NCBI GenBank assembly: GCA_947477885.1
Contig: CANJUD010000009.1
Span: 1 to 64,000 of the forward strand
DNA length: 64,000 bases
Origin: Bacteroidota bacterium
Lineage (GTDB): Bacteria; Bacteroidota; Bacteroidia; UKL13-3
Direction: 5' to 3'
A model generated the notes under the pieces. The model did not search any database. It saw only the letters and a list, made by a program, of their open reading frames with translations, and was not told where the DNA came from. Below are positions 25,438 through 32,267 of the stretch, piece by piece. Numbering within the stretch: position 1 is the stretch's first letter; the number at the start of each line of letters is the position of its first letter. The position numbers and the translations under genes were made by a program.

Positions 25438-27011
25438 AATCAATCTCGTTCAGCCCATTAGAAAAAGGTTATTATAATAACTTGGTTAAAGATTATATCA
25501 ATCAAACTGAGAACACAAAAACATTATATCATAACTATTTCGACAAAGCAGGATTTGAGAAAACTATTTCTGAGAGAAAATTCCCACAGGAAAATCGTGA
25601 AGTATTAGTACAACAATTATCAGAATCTTATATAAATTCTGCAAGCGAATCGCAACTACAAAATATAGAATTACTCAAAAGCGAAAATACCTATACCATT
25701 ACCACAGGTCATCAATTGTGCCTTGCTGCAGGGCCTTTGTACAGCATTTATAAAATTCTCACTTGTATTGTGTATGTTCAGAAACTAAAGACTTGGTTTC
25801 CCGACAAAAATTTTGTTCCTGTATTTTGGATGGCAGGCGAAGATCATGATATTGAGGAAATAAAATCGCTAAACATCTTTGGGAAAGATTATACTTGGGA
25901 TACGGCTCAAACTGGTCCAACAGGAAGAATGCAGACTGTAGGCATTGATAATTTATTAGATGAAATAAAAACATTGTTTGCCAATGATGAAAAAACGACA
26001 AGTATTATAGAAAAAATAAAACAGGATTATCATACATCCGATTTAAAACAGGGTACTTTCAATCTCATCAATGACTTGTTTAAAAATATGGGACTATTGG
26101 TATTAGATCCTGACAATGCAGCTCTCAAGAGCCTTTTTGCAAAATATATAATTGATGATATTATACATCACAAAAACTATAATCCACTTACCGAACAAAC
26201 AACTATTATAGAACAAAACTATAAACCACAATTATATATTCGTGATATAAACTTTTTTTATTTGCAACCAAGCAAACGCGAACGTATTATACAAGAAGAA
26301 AACAAGTATTATACTAATGATAAATCTAAGAGTTGGAGCGAGGAAGAAATTATTCAGGAGATAAAAGAACATCCCGAAAACTTCTCGCCCAATGCGGCTT
26401 TACGTCCTTTGTATCAAGAAACTATTTTACCCAATATAGCTTACACCGGCGGGCCTGGGGAATTGGCTTATTGGCTACAATTATATAAAATGTTTGGTGC
26501 AAATGATATAGATTTCCCTGTCCTGCTGCCTCGTTATTCTGCCATACTTATTAGCAAATCTGTAAATGAGAGAATTGAAAAATTGAAACTTAATAGCATA
26601 GATTTTTTGGAAGAAGAAAAAGCCATTATAGAAAAATATATAAGTCTGCAAGACAATTCTGATGAAATAAATTTCTCAGATGAGCTTGAAATATTATTTC
26701 AACTAAAAAGTAAAATATCACAACGAATAAATCCCATTGATCCAACGCTAATTCCGCAAGTCGATAATCTATTTAATAAAAGTATAGAACAACTAAATAG
26801 TATAGAAACCCGTCTTAAAAATACATCTCAAAAGAAATACGAAACGGATATCAATAAAATTAAGAAACTTCGCGAAGACCTATTTCCCCAAGGTTCTCCA
26901 CAGGAACGGATTCAAAACTACATACAATTTGCAATGAGATTTCCTTTGTCAGAAATATATGAATCGTTTTTGAAAAGTGATACAAATGGGAGTATCATTA
27001 TAGAAGAATAA
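25434..27011 (+). CDS. bshC: Bacillithiol biosynthesis protein BshC (putative cysteine-adding enzyme)
   Basis: A 525-residue protein matching the BshC family: TTGHQLCLAAGPLYSIYKIL, FVPVFWMAGEDHDIEEIKSLN, PNIAYTGGPGELAYWLQLYKMF and the C-terminal coiled-coil region (EQLNSIETRLKNTSQKKYETDI). BshC adds cysteine to GlcN-malate as the last step of bacillithiol synthesis, the low-molecular-weight thiol of Firmicutes and many Bacteroidota. bshA and bshB are not in this window. It is coupled to hisS upstream and touches the small gene at 27012 downstream. Confidence 0.93.
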   Translation: MKSISFSPLEKGYYNNLVKDYINQTENTKTLYHNYFDKAGFEKTISERKFPQENREVLVQQLSESYINSASESQLQNIELLKSENTYTITTGHQLCLAAGPLYSIYKILTCIVYVQKLKTWFPDKNFVPVFWMAGEDHDIEEIKSLNIFGKDYTWDTAQTGPTGRMQTVGIDNLLDEIKTLFANDEKTTSIIEKIKQDYHTSDLKQGTFNLINDLFKNMGLLVLDPDNAALKSLFAKYIIDDIIHHKNYNPLTEQTTIIEQNYKPQLYIRDINFFYLQPSKRERIIQEENKYYTNDKSKSWSEEEIIQEIKEHPENFSPNAALRPLYQETILPNIAYTGGPGELAYWLQLYKMFGANDIDFPVLLPRYSAILISKSVNERIEKLKLNSIDFLEEEKAIIEKYISLQDNSDEINFSDELEILFQLKSKISQRINPIDPTLIPQVDNLFNKSIEQLNSIETRLKNTSQKKYETDINKIKKLREDLFPQGSPQERIQNYIQFAMRFPLSEIYESFLKSDTNGSIIIEE

Positions 27012-27152
27012 ATGCAAGAAGGAATTGATTATTATATTGACCCCAATGGCAATCTAGTTTTCACCGAAGCCTATCATATCAAACGTGGATATTGCTGCGA
27101 GAATGGGTGCAGGCATTGTCCCTATAAGGATAAAACCAAAACAGAAAAATAA
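27012..27152 (+). CDS. 46-residue cysteine-rich protein (DUF5522-like)
   Basis: The ATG follows the bshC stop with no gap, and the reading ends at 27152. The sequence starts MQEGIDYYIDPNGNLVFTEA and contains YHIKRGYCCENGCRHCPYKD, the four-Cys CCxxxCxxC signature I associate with DUF5522, a short family of unknown function. The cysteine spacing suggests a metal site. Linkage to bshC suggests, but does not show, a thiol- or metal-related role. It is short and easily missed, but the motif and perfect coupling support a real gene. Confidence 0.85.
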   Translation: MQEGIDYYIDPNGNLVFTEAYHIKRGYCCENGCRHCPYKDKTKTEK

Positions 27153-27189
27153 TATATTATTATGGAATATTATATTAAAGAAATTTTCC

Positions 27190-27197
27190 TATATTTG
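27190..27197 (+). promoter_or_regulatory. -7 box candidate of the PLP enzyme gene
   Basis: TATATTTG fits TAnnTTTG and lies 24 bases before the ATG at 27222. A clear -33 TTG is not seen. Confidence 0.4.
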
Positions 27198-27221
27198 TCA
27201 ACTTCAATATAATATATAGTT

Positions 27222-28361
27222 ATGAAATTCGGTACCAAAGCAATTCACGCAGGCCAAGAGCCTGACCCAACTAATGGAGCTATTATGACTCCCATTTACC
27301 AAACTTCTACATACGTGCAAGAGAGTCCAGGCAGCCATAAAGGCTATGCATACGCACGAGGTAAAAATCCTACCCGCGATGCTTTGCAAAGTTGTTTAGC
27401 ATCTTTGGAAAATGCCCAACATTGTTTGTGTTTTTCCAGCGGCATGGGTGCTATTGATGCAGTGATAAAACTATTACAACCCGGAGACGAGGTTATTACT
27501 ACAGATGATTTGTATGGTGGCTCATATCGTATGTTCACCAAGGTGTTTGCTAAATTTGGAATTAAGTTCCATTTTGTAAATATGACAGATGCGAACAATA
27601 TCAAAAACTATATAAATGCCAATACCAAAATGCTGTGGGTGGAAACACCAACAAATCCAACTTGCCAAATAATTGATATAGCAGCATGTGCTGCCATCGC
27701 TAAAGAAAACAATATATTATTAGCAGTAGACAATACATTCGCCTCACCCTTTTTGCAAAACCCTTTGGACATGGGTGCACACATAGTAATGCATAGTGTT
27801 ACCAAATATTTGGGCGGACACAGTGATGTGATTATGGGTGCTCTATGTGTGAACGATCCTGTGATATATGAACAGCTTTCTTTTATACATAACTCCTGCG
27901 GTGCGGTGCCCGGACCACAAGATAGTTTCTTGGTGTTACGTGGTTTAAAAACTTTGCATATACGTATGGAACGCCATTGTTATAATGGAAAAATAGTGGC
28001 TGAATTTTTACGCAACCATCCCAAAGTTGACAAAGTATATTGGCCTGGTTTTACCGACAGTCCCAATTATGAAATTGCAAAAAAACAGATGCGTGATTTT
28101 GGTGGTATGATGAGTTTTACGTTGAAAGGTGATAACATGAACGAAGCATTTGCCATGGCATCTCGCACCAAAGTATTTAGTTTGGCGGAAAGCCTAGGCG
28201 GTGTAGAATCACTGATTGGCCACCCGGCAAGTATGACACATGCCAGTATACCTAAAGAAGAAAGATTGAAAGTAGGCGTTACGGATTCTTTACTTCGATT
28301 AAGTGTGGGGATAGAAGATATTGAGGATTTGCTTGAGGATTTGAAGCAAGCGATTGGGTAG
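27222..28361 (+). CDS. Cystathionine gamma-synthase/lyase family PLP enzyme
   Basis: A 379-residue member of the Cys/Met-metabolism PLP family. Lys195 in MHSVTKYLGGHSDVIMG binds PLP. Other family marks are TPIYQTSTYVQ, YARGKNPTRDALQ, FSSGMGAIDAV, TPTNPTCQIIDI, DNTFASPFLQNPLDMGA and the C-terminal SLAESLGGVESLIGHPASMTH. Cystathionine gamma-synthase and gamma-lyase cannot be separated reliably by eye; MetB-like naming is usual in Bacteroidota. It is expressed alone, 70 bases after the small DUF5522-like gene. A sulfur-amino-acid enzyme next to bshC fits thiol metabolism. Confidence 0.9.
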   Translation: MKFGTKAIHAGQEPDPTNGAIMTPIYQTSTYVQESPGSHKGYAYARGKNPTRDALQSCLASLENAQHCLCFSSGMGAIDAVIKLLQPGDEVITTDDLYGGSYRMFTKVFAKFGIKFHFVNMTDANNIKNYINANTKMLWVETPTNPTCQIIDIAACAAIAKENNILLAVDNTFASPFLQNPLDMGAHIVMHSVTKYLGGHSDVIMGALCVNDPVIYEQLSFIHNSCGAVPGPQDSFLVLRGLKTLHIRMERHCYNGKIVAEFLRNHPKVDKVYWPGFTDSPNYEIAKKQMRDFGGMMSFTLKGDNMNEAFAMASRTKVFSLAESLGGVESLIGHPASMTHASIPKEERLKVGVTDSLLRLSVGIEDIEDLLEDLKQAIG

Positions 28362-28370
28362 TGGGTATTG

Positions 28371-28433
28371 GGATATGGGATTTAGGGAACCTACGGTGAA
28401 CTATTCTGCGTCAGACCCCCAAATCCCATATCC
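28371..28433. repeat. Palindromic element with ATTCTGCGTCAG core
   Basis: GGATATGGGATTT (28371-28383) is the exact inverted repeat of AAATCCCATATCC (28421-28433). The loop contains ATTCTGCGTCAG (28403-28414), the reverse complement of CTGACGCAGAAT at 21818-21829. Confidence 0.75.
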
Positions 28434-28518
28434 TAATTCCCAAATCCTAAAAAATAACTTGTAATTTTAACACGAAATGTTAAAATTGCTAGGGGTTTTT
28501 GAGTTTGTGAAGATATAA

Positions 28519-28659
28519 AACCTACAAAGAAATTTGTAGTATATAATGGAGAGGAAAGTTTTCCTTTGCCTAATGATGCGGTGGCGATTGCCCCGTCCCG
28601 AAGAAGCTTCGGGATTATTCGGGAGGGGGAGTTGATAGAGAGGTTGAAGAGAGTATAAT
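28519..28659 (+). pseudogene. C-terminal fragment of a lost gene
   Basis: The frame from about 28519 reads KPTKKFVVYNGEESFPLPND... and ends ELIERLKRV-stop at about 28657-28659. The strand-rich FVVYNGEE piece resembles the end of DUF4143-type ATPases, but this is uncertain. Upstream, LGVFEFVKI continues it in another frame, so at least one frameshift separates them. A CCCGAAGAAGCTTCGGG palindrome (28597-28613) sits inside. No start or promoter remains. Confidence 0.45.
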
Positions 28660-28737
28660 AATTATTTGCAAAAAAACGGTACTTTATTTGGCAAAGATAC
28701 CAAGAATTGGTATCTTTGAAACAAAATTGAAACTCAA

Positions 28738-28992
28738 ATGGCAAAAAATACTTCAATCCTTTTAGGAGACTATTTTGACAGGCTTATTAACCAACAAATT
28801 CAAACAGGGCGATTTTCATCAGCAAGTGAAGTTGTAAGGGCTGCGTTGCGACTTTTTGAGCAAGAGGAAAGTAAGAAGATCGAGCTTATTAAAGAACTTA
28901 AAACAGGTGAGAAATCTGGTTTTGTAAAAAAGTTTGACCGAGGGGAATTTATCAAAAACCTTCATAAGAAACATATAGCTGATGAACTATAA
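28738..28992 (+). CDS. ParD/RHH-type antitoxin
   Basis: An 84-residue protein with the CopG/ParD ribbon-helix-helix pattern: MAKNTSILLGDYFDRLINQQ, then GRFSSASEVVRAALRLFEQEE, which is the hallmark of ParD antitoxins. The C-terminal half is charged and would wrap the toxin. It overlaps the toxin gene by 11 bases. Antitoxins of this type bind the promoter of their own operon and repress it together with the toxin. Confidence 0.92.
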   Translation: MAKNTSILLGDYFDRLINQQIQTGRFSSASEVVRAALRLFEQEESKKIELIKELKTGEKSGFVKKFDRGEFIKNLHKKHIADEL

Positions 28993-29281
28993 AATTAGTG
29001 TAAAAGCCGCTGAAGACCTAGAAAATATCTGGCTTTATACTTTTGAACATTGGTCGCTTGAGCAGGCAGACAGATATTTAAACCTTATTATAGATGAAAT
29101 AGAATACCTAGCTGAAAAGCCAGAAATTGGAAACGACCTTGCACACATCAGAAAAAATTACAAATGTTCTAAAGTAAAATCGCACATTGTCTTTTATAGA
29201 AAAATTGAAAAGCAAAACGAAATAGAAATCATCAGAGTTTTACACCAACGTATGGATATTGAAAACCGATTAAATGACTGA
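28982..29281 (+). CDS. ParE/RelE-superfamily toxin
   Basis: A 99-residue protein with the ParE fold pattern: ISVKAAEDLENIWLYTFEHWSLEQADRYL-type helices, EIGNDLAHIRKNYKCSKVKSHIVFYRK and the terminal EIEIIRVLHQRMDIENRL. ParE toxins poison DNA gyrase, while RelE relatives cleave mRNA; the ParD partner favours ParE. Start and antitoxin stop overlap, the usual coupling for this module. The pair sits among a gene remnant and repeats, which fits horizontal arrival. Confidence 0.92.
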   Translation: MNYKISVKAAEDLENIWLYTFEHWSLEQADRYLNLIIDEIEYLAEKPEIGNDLAHIRKNYKCSKVKSHIVFYRKIEKQNEIEIIRVLHQRMDIENRLND

Positions 29282-29410
29282 AATTGCTGGGGAAGTTGAA
29301 AGGTTTATAATAAACAAACACAAAAGATTTAAGAACAAGGATTAACGATTTTTGATTTTAGAAGTATATAATCCTGCGAAAAATAATAATTGTAAAATCC
29401 AAAATTATTC

Positions 29411-30451
29411 TTACCCCTTATTCGCCAACTGCCCGCAAGCTGCATCAATATCCTTCCCCCTGCTTCTGCGAAGATTTACTATAAGTTTTTTACTTTCCAA
29501 ATGTCGTACAAAAGCATTCAATCTTTGTTCGCTGGATTTTTGGAACAGGCCATCGCCGATGGAATTGTATTCTATCAGATTTATTTTGGTGGGGAATTTT
29601 CGGGCAAAGGCTGCAAGCTCGTTTGCATCTTCTATACTGTCATTAAACTTGTCAAAAACTATATATTCTAAGGTTGGTCGTGTTCCAGTTTTATTATAGA
29701 AATAACTTAATGCTTCTTCTAAAGTTGCCAATGTATTACTTTCATTAATCGGCATAATTTCATCACGCTTTCTATCATTGGCAGCATGGAGTGATAAAGC
29801 TAGATTAAATTTGGCTCCATCATCGGCAAGTTTTACAATCATTTTTGAAATGCCTGCTGTAGAAACTGTAATACGTTGTGGCGACATGCCCAACCCATCA
29901 GGACTGGTAATCATCTCAATACTTTTCATCACATTGCTATAGTTGAGCAATGGTTCGCCCATGCCCATATATACAATATTGCTCAGCGGTATATTATAAT
30001 GTTCTTCCGATTGTTTTTTAATTAATGCAACCTGGTCAAAAATTTCATAATGATCGATGTTGCGTTTGCGTTCCATTTTGCCCGTCGCACAAAATTTACA
30101 AGACAAACTACATCCAACTTGGCTACTGATGCAGGCCGTCATTCTGCTTTCGGTAGGAATTAAAACACCTTCTACAAAATATCCATCGTGCAATCGGAAA
30201 GCAGATTTAATAGTTCTATCATTACTTATTTGTTTGTGGTCGACTACTACAGGGTGAATAGGATAAGTAACCTCGAGCCAAGTACGAGTGGCAAGTGATA
30301 GGTTACTCATTTCATCATAAGTAGCAGCTTGCTTTTGCCATAGCCATTCATACAATTGTTTTGCACGAAATTTGGGCTCACCTTTCTCTAAGAATAATTG
30401 TTGTAATTCTTCTAATGAAAAGGTGCGAATATTTTTTCCGTGGGTAAACAT
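29411..30451 (-). CDS. rlmN: 23S rRNA (adenine2503-C2)-methyltransferase RlmN
   Basis: A 346-residue radical SAM enzyme. The cluster-binding CxxxCxxC is Cys114, Cys118, Cys121 in VGCSLSCKFCATG. The GMGEPLLNY motif and SLHAANDRKRDEIMPIN are typical, and the C-terminal catalytic Cys339 is in IDAACGQL. It methylates A2503 of 23S rRNA (and A37 of some tRNAs). The start codon abuts a 27-unit repeat array on its upstream side, so its promoter must lie in or beyond that array. Confidence 0.96.
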   Translation of the reverse strand: MFTHGKNIRTFSLEELQQLFLEKGEPKFRAKQLYEWLWQKQAATYDEMSNLSLATRTWLEVTYPIHPVVVDHKQISNDRTIKSAFRLHDGYFVEGVLIPTESRMTACISSQVGCSLSCKFCATGKMERKRNIDHYEIFDQVALIKKQSEEHYNIPLSNIVYMGMGEPLLNYSNVMKSIEMITSPDGLGMSPQRITVSTAGISKMIVKLADDGAKFNLALSLHAANDRKRDEIMPINESNTLATLEEALSYFYNKTGTRPTLEYIVFDKFNDSIEDANELAAFARKFPTKINLIEYNSIGDGLFQKSSEQRLNAFVRHLESKKLIVNLRRSRGKDIDAACGQLANKG

Positions 30452-30462
30452 GTTTTAGTAGT

Positions 30463-30651
30463 CAGTAAACAGTGGTCAGTAAACAGTAGTCAGTAAACAG
30501 TAGTCAGTAAACAGTGGTCAGTAATCAGTGGTCAGTAGTCAGTGGTCAGTAAACAGTGGTCAGTAATCAGTGGTCAGTAATCAGTGGTCAGTAGTCAGTG
30601 GTCAGTAAACAGTGGTCAGTAGTCAGTAGTCAGTGGTCAGTGGTCAGTGGT
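30463..30651. repeat. Array of 27 heptads CAGTnnn
   Basis: Twenty-seven consecutive 7-base units, every one CAGT followed by AAA, GGT, AGT or AAT, run without a single indel. AAA/AAT/AGT and GGT units often alternate. The array is followed by a 40-base spacer and a short inverted copy (30695-30728) whose reverse complement again reads CAGTAGTCAGTAAAC, so the whole can fold into a hairpin. It lies between divergent-side neighbours rlmN (starts 30451) and the transketolase gene (stop 30724). Confidence 0.95.
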
Positions 30652-30723
30652 CAGTGCCATACGGCAGAAAACATAGTGTGTTAGCCTGTGCGTAACTGAC
30701 TACCGTTTACTGACTACTGATTA

Positions 30724-31677
30724 CTATAATTTTCTTGCCATTACCTTTTTACAGGCTTCTATAATATTTTCTTTTTCGAGTCCGTATTTTTTCATGAGTT
30801 GTTCGGGGGTTCCGCTTTCGCCGAAGCTGTCGTTTACGGCAACCATTTCAGCTGGTCTGGGATTATTGAATGCTAATAATTGGCAAATACTATCGCCTAA
30901 TCCGCCATTGCGTTGGTGTTCTTCGGCAGTTACTAAACAACCTGTTTTGGCAACGGATTGCAGTACAGCTTCATTGTCCAAAGGTTTGATAGTATGTATA
31001 TTTATTAATTCTGCATCGATGCCTAGTTCCGCTAATATTTGAACTGCTTCAATCGCTTTCCAAACCAAATGACCGGTAGCAAAAATGCTTACGTCTTTCC
31101 CATCTTTTATTTTCCAAGCTTTTCCAATTTCAAATTTTTGTTCGGCTGGCCAAAAGTTGGGAACTACTGGGCGACCAAAACGTAAATATACTGGTCCTTC
31201 ATAATTGGCAATGGCCAGCGTCGCTGCTTTTGTTTGGTTGTAATCACAGGGATTTATCACGGTCATGCCTGGCAACATTTTCATGAGTCCGATATCTTCC
31301 AATATTTGATGCGTTGCACCATCTTCGCCCAAGGTAAGCCCGGCATGCGATGCACAAATTTTTACATTTTTGCCCGAGTATGCTACCGATTGACGAATTT
31401 GATCGTACACACGACCTGTACTAAAGTTTGCAAAAGTTCCAGTGAATGGAATTTTGCCCCCAATAGTTAAGCCAGCGGCGATGCCTATCATATTAGCTTC
31501 AGCAATTCCAACTTGTATAAAACGGTTTGGGAATTCATTTTGGAAAGCATCCATTTTGAGCGACCCAGTGAGATCGGCACACAGTGCAACGATGTTTTCA
31601 TTAAGTCGGCCAGCCTCTAAAAGTCCAGCACCAAAACCTGAGCGTGTGTCTTTGTTATCAATAACTTGTGGTAGCAT
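30724..31677 (-). CDS. Transketolase, C-terminal subunit
   Basis: A 317-residue protein containing the pyrimidine-binding domain (GFGAGLLEAGRLNENIVALCAD; the catalytic Glu in FIQVGIAEANMIGIAAGL) and the C-terminal domain (ISIFATGHLVWKA-like strand, VTAEEHQRNGGLGDSI, FGESGTPEQLMKKYGL). It corresponds to the second half of a full transketolase, as in archaea and many Bacteroidota with split enzymes. The thiamine-diphosphate domain half must be encoded elsewhere: the next gene upstream runs in the opposite direction. With its partner it would transfer two-carbon units in the pentose phosphate pathway. Confidence 0.9.
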   Translation of the reverse strand: MLPQVIDNKDTRSGFGAGLLEAGRLNENIVALCADLTGSLKMDAFQNEFPNRFIQVGIAEANMIGIAAGLTIGGKIPFTGTFANFSTGRVYDQIRQSVAYSGKNVKICASHAGLTLGEDGATHQILEDIGLMKMLPGMTVINPCDYNQTKAATLAIANYEGPVYLRFGRPVVPNFWPAEQKFEIGKAWKIKDGKDVSIFATGHLVWKAIEAVQILAELGIDAELINIHTIKPLDNEAVLQSVAKTGCLVTAEEHQRNGGLGDSICQLLAFNNPRPAEMVAVNDSFGESGTPEQLMKKYGLEKENIIEACKKVMARKL

Positions 31678-31778
31678 GTATAGGGATTATATAATGATTG
31701 GAAAATAAATTAAGCGTTGCAAAATTACAGGATAATATAGTGCCTTTGTGCGATAAAGGTAAATTTTTTAAAGCACTT

Positions 31779-31808
31779 TTGAACTGAAGCTTTGCGTTTG
31801 TATCTTTG
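31779..31808 (+). promoter_or_regulatory. Bacteroidota-type promoter of the lipoprotein gene
   Basis: TTTTG (31777-31781) and TATCTTTG (31801-31808) are separated by 19 bases, matching the -33 TTG / -7 TAnnTTTG consensus of the Bacteroidota primary sigma factor. The ATG is at 31819, so the leader would be only a few bases long. Confidence 0.65.
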
Positions 31809-31818
31809 CCCACTAGTC

Positions 31819-32262
31819 ATGAAAAAAGCCCTATACTCAATTACAGTAGCGATTTATTTTTTGTCACTAATATCTTGTGGCAATAAATTAATCAGTACCT
31901 CGTCAAAATATTTTGAAATACTTAATGCCACTGAGACACAATGGAGTGCCGGGACATTAGATGCCGGCAGGGGTGTGGACTATCATATATTTGTTTCAGA
32001 AATTGCTAAAGACACTCCAATATTTGATACCGCTTGGGTCGACCACCAAAAAATAGCTGTAGAGGCGAGCTTCATGGCAAAACGTAAAAATTTGCTTGAG
32101 GTACATATTGGTTATACGATTGACAACAGCACTTCAACCAAAGAAGTGTTGCCTCCATTTAATTATAAAGGCAAAGCATTAATCAGATATAAAATTAAAG
32201 GCCGGACCAAATATCTGCTAGTTAAAGAATTCGTATTACAAAAACCCGTTAATTTTCAATAA
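31819..32262 (+). CDS. Small lipoprotein of unknown function
   Basis: The reading from the ATG at 31819 gives 147 residues with a lipoprotein signal (MKKALYSITVAIYFLSLISC, Cys20). The mature part is beta-rich (ATETQWSAGTLDAGRGVDYHIFVSE; TKEVLPPFNYKGKALIRYKIKG) and not assigned to a family. A TTG start at 31792 would sit before the -7 box and is rejected. It lies 5 bases before the large T9SS cargo gene, so both share a transcript. Confidence 0.8.
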   Translation: MKKALYSITVAIYFLSLISCGNKLISTSSKYFEILNATETQWSAGTLDAGRGVDYHIFVSEIAKDTPIFDTAWVDHQKIAVEASFMAKRKNLLEVHIGYTIDNSTSTKEVLPPFNYKGKALIRYKIKGRTKYLLVKEFVLQKPVNFQ

Positions 32263-32267
32263 AAACA

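Larger units (their letters stand above)
28362..28737. other. Intergenic region with palindrome and gene remnant
   Basis: The first 75 bases form an inverted-repeat element (28371-28433) with a CTGACGCAGAAT core on the minus strand. From about 28470 to 28659 there is a decayed protein-coding piece. The ParDE promoter must lie in the last 80 bases, where ATTGGTATCTTTG contains a TATCTTTG -7 box (about 28707-28714). Confidence 0.6.

Noticed and set aside
28597-28613. Terminator at CCCGAAGAAGCTTCGGG
   Set aside because: There is no T-run after the hairpin, and it lies inside a decayed gene. It is better explained as a small palindromic repeat.
30463-30651. CRISPR array
   Set aside because: The unit is only 7 bases with no unique spacers and no cas genes nearby. 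It is a simple tandem repeat.
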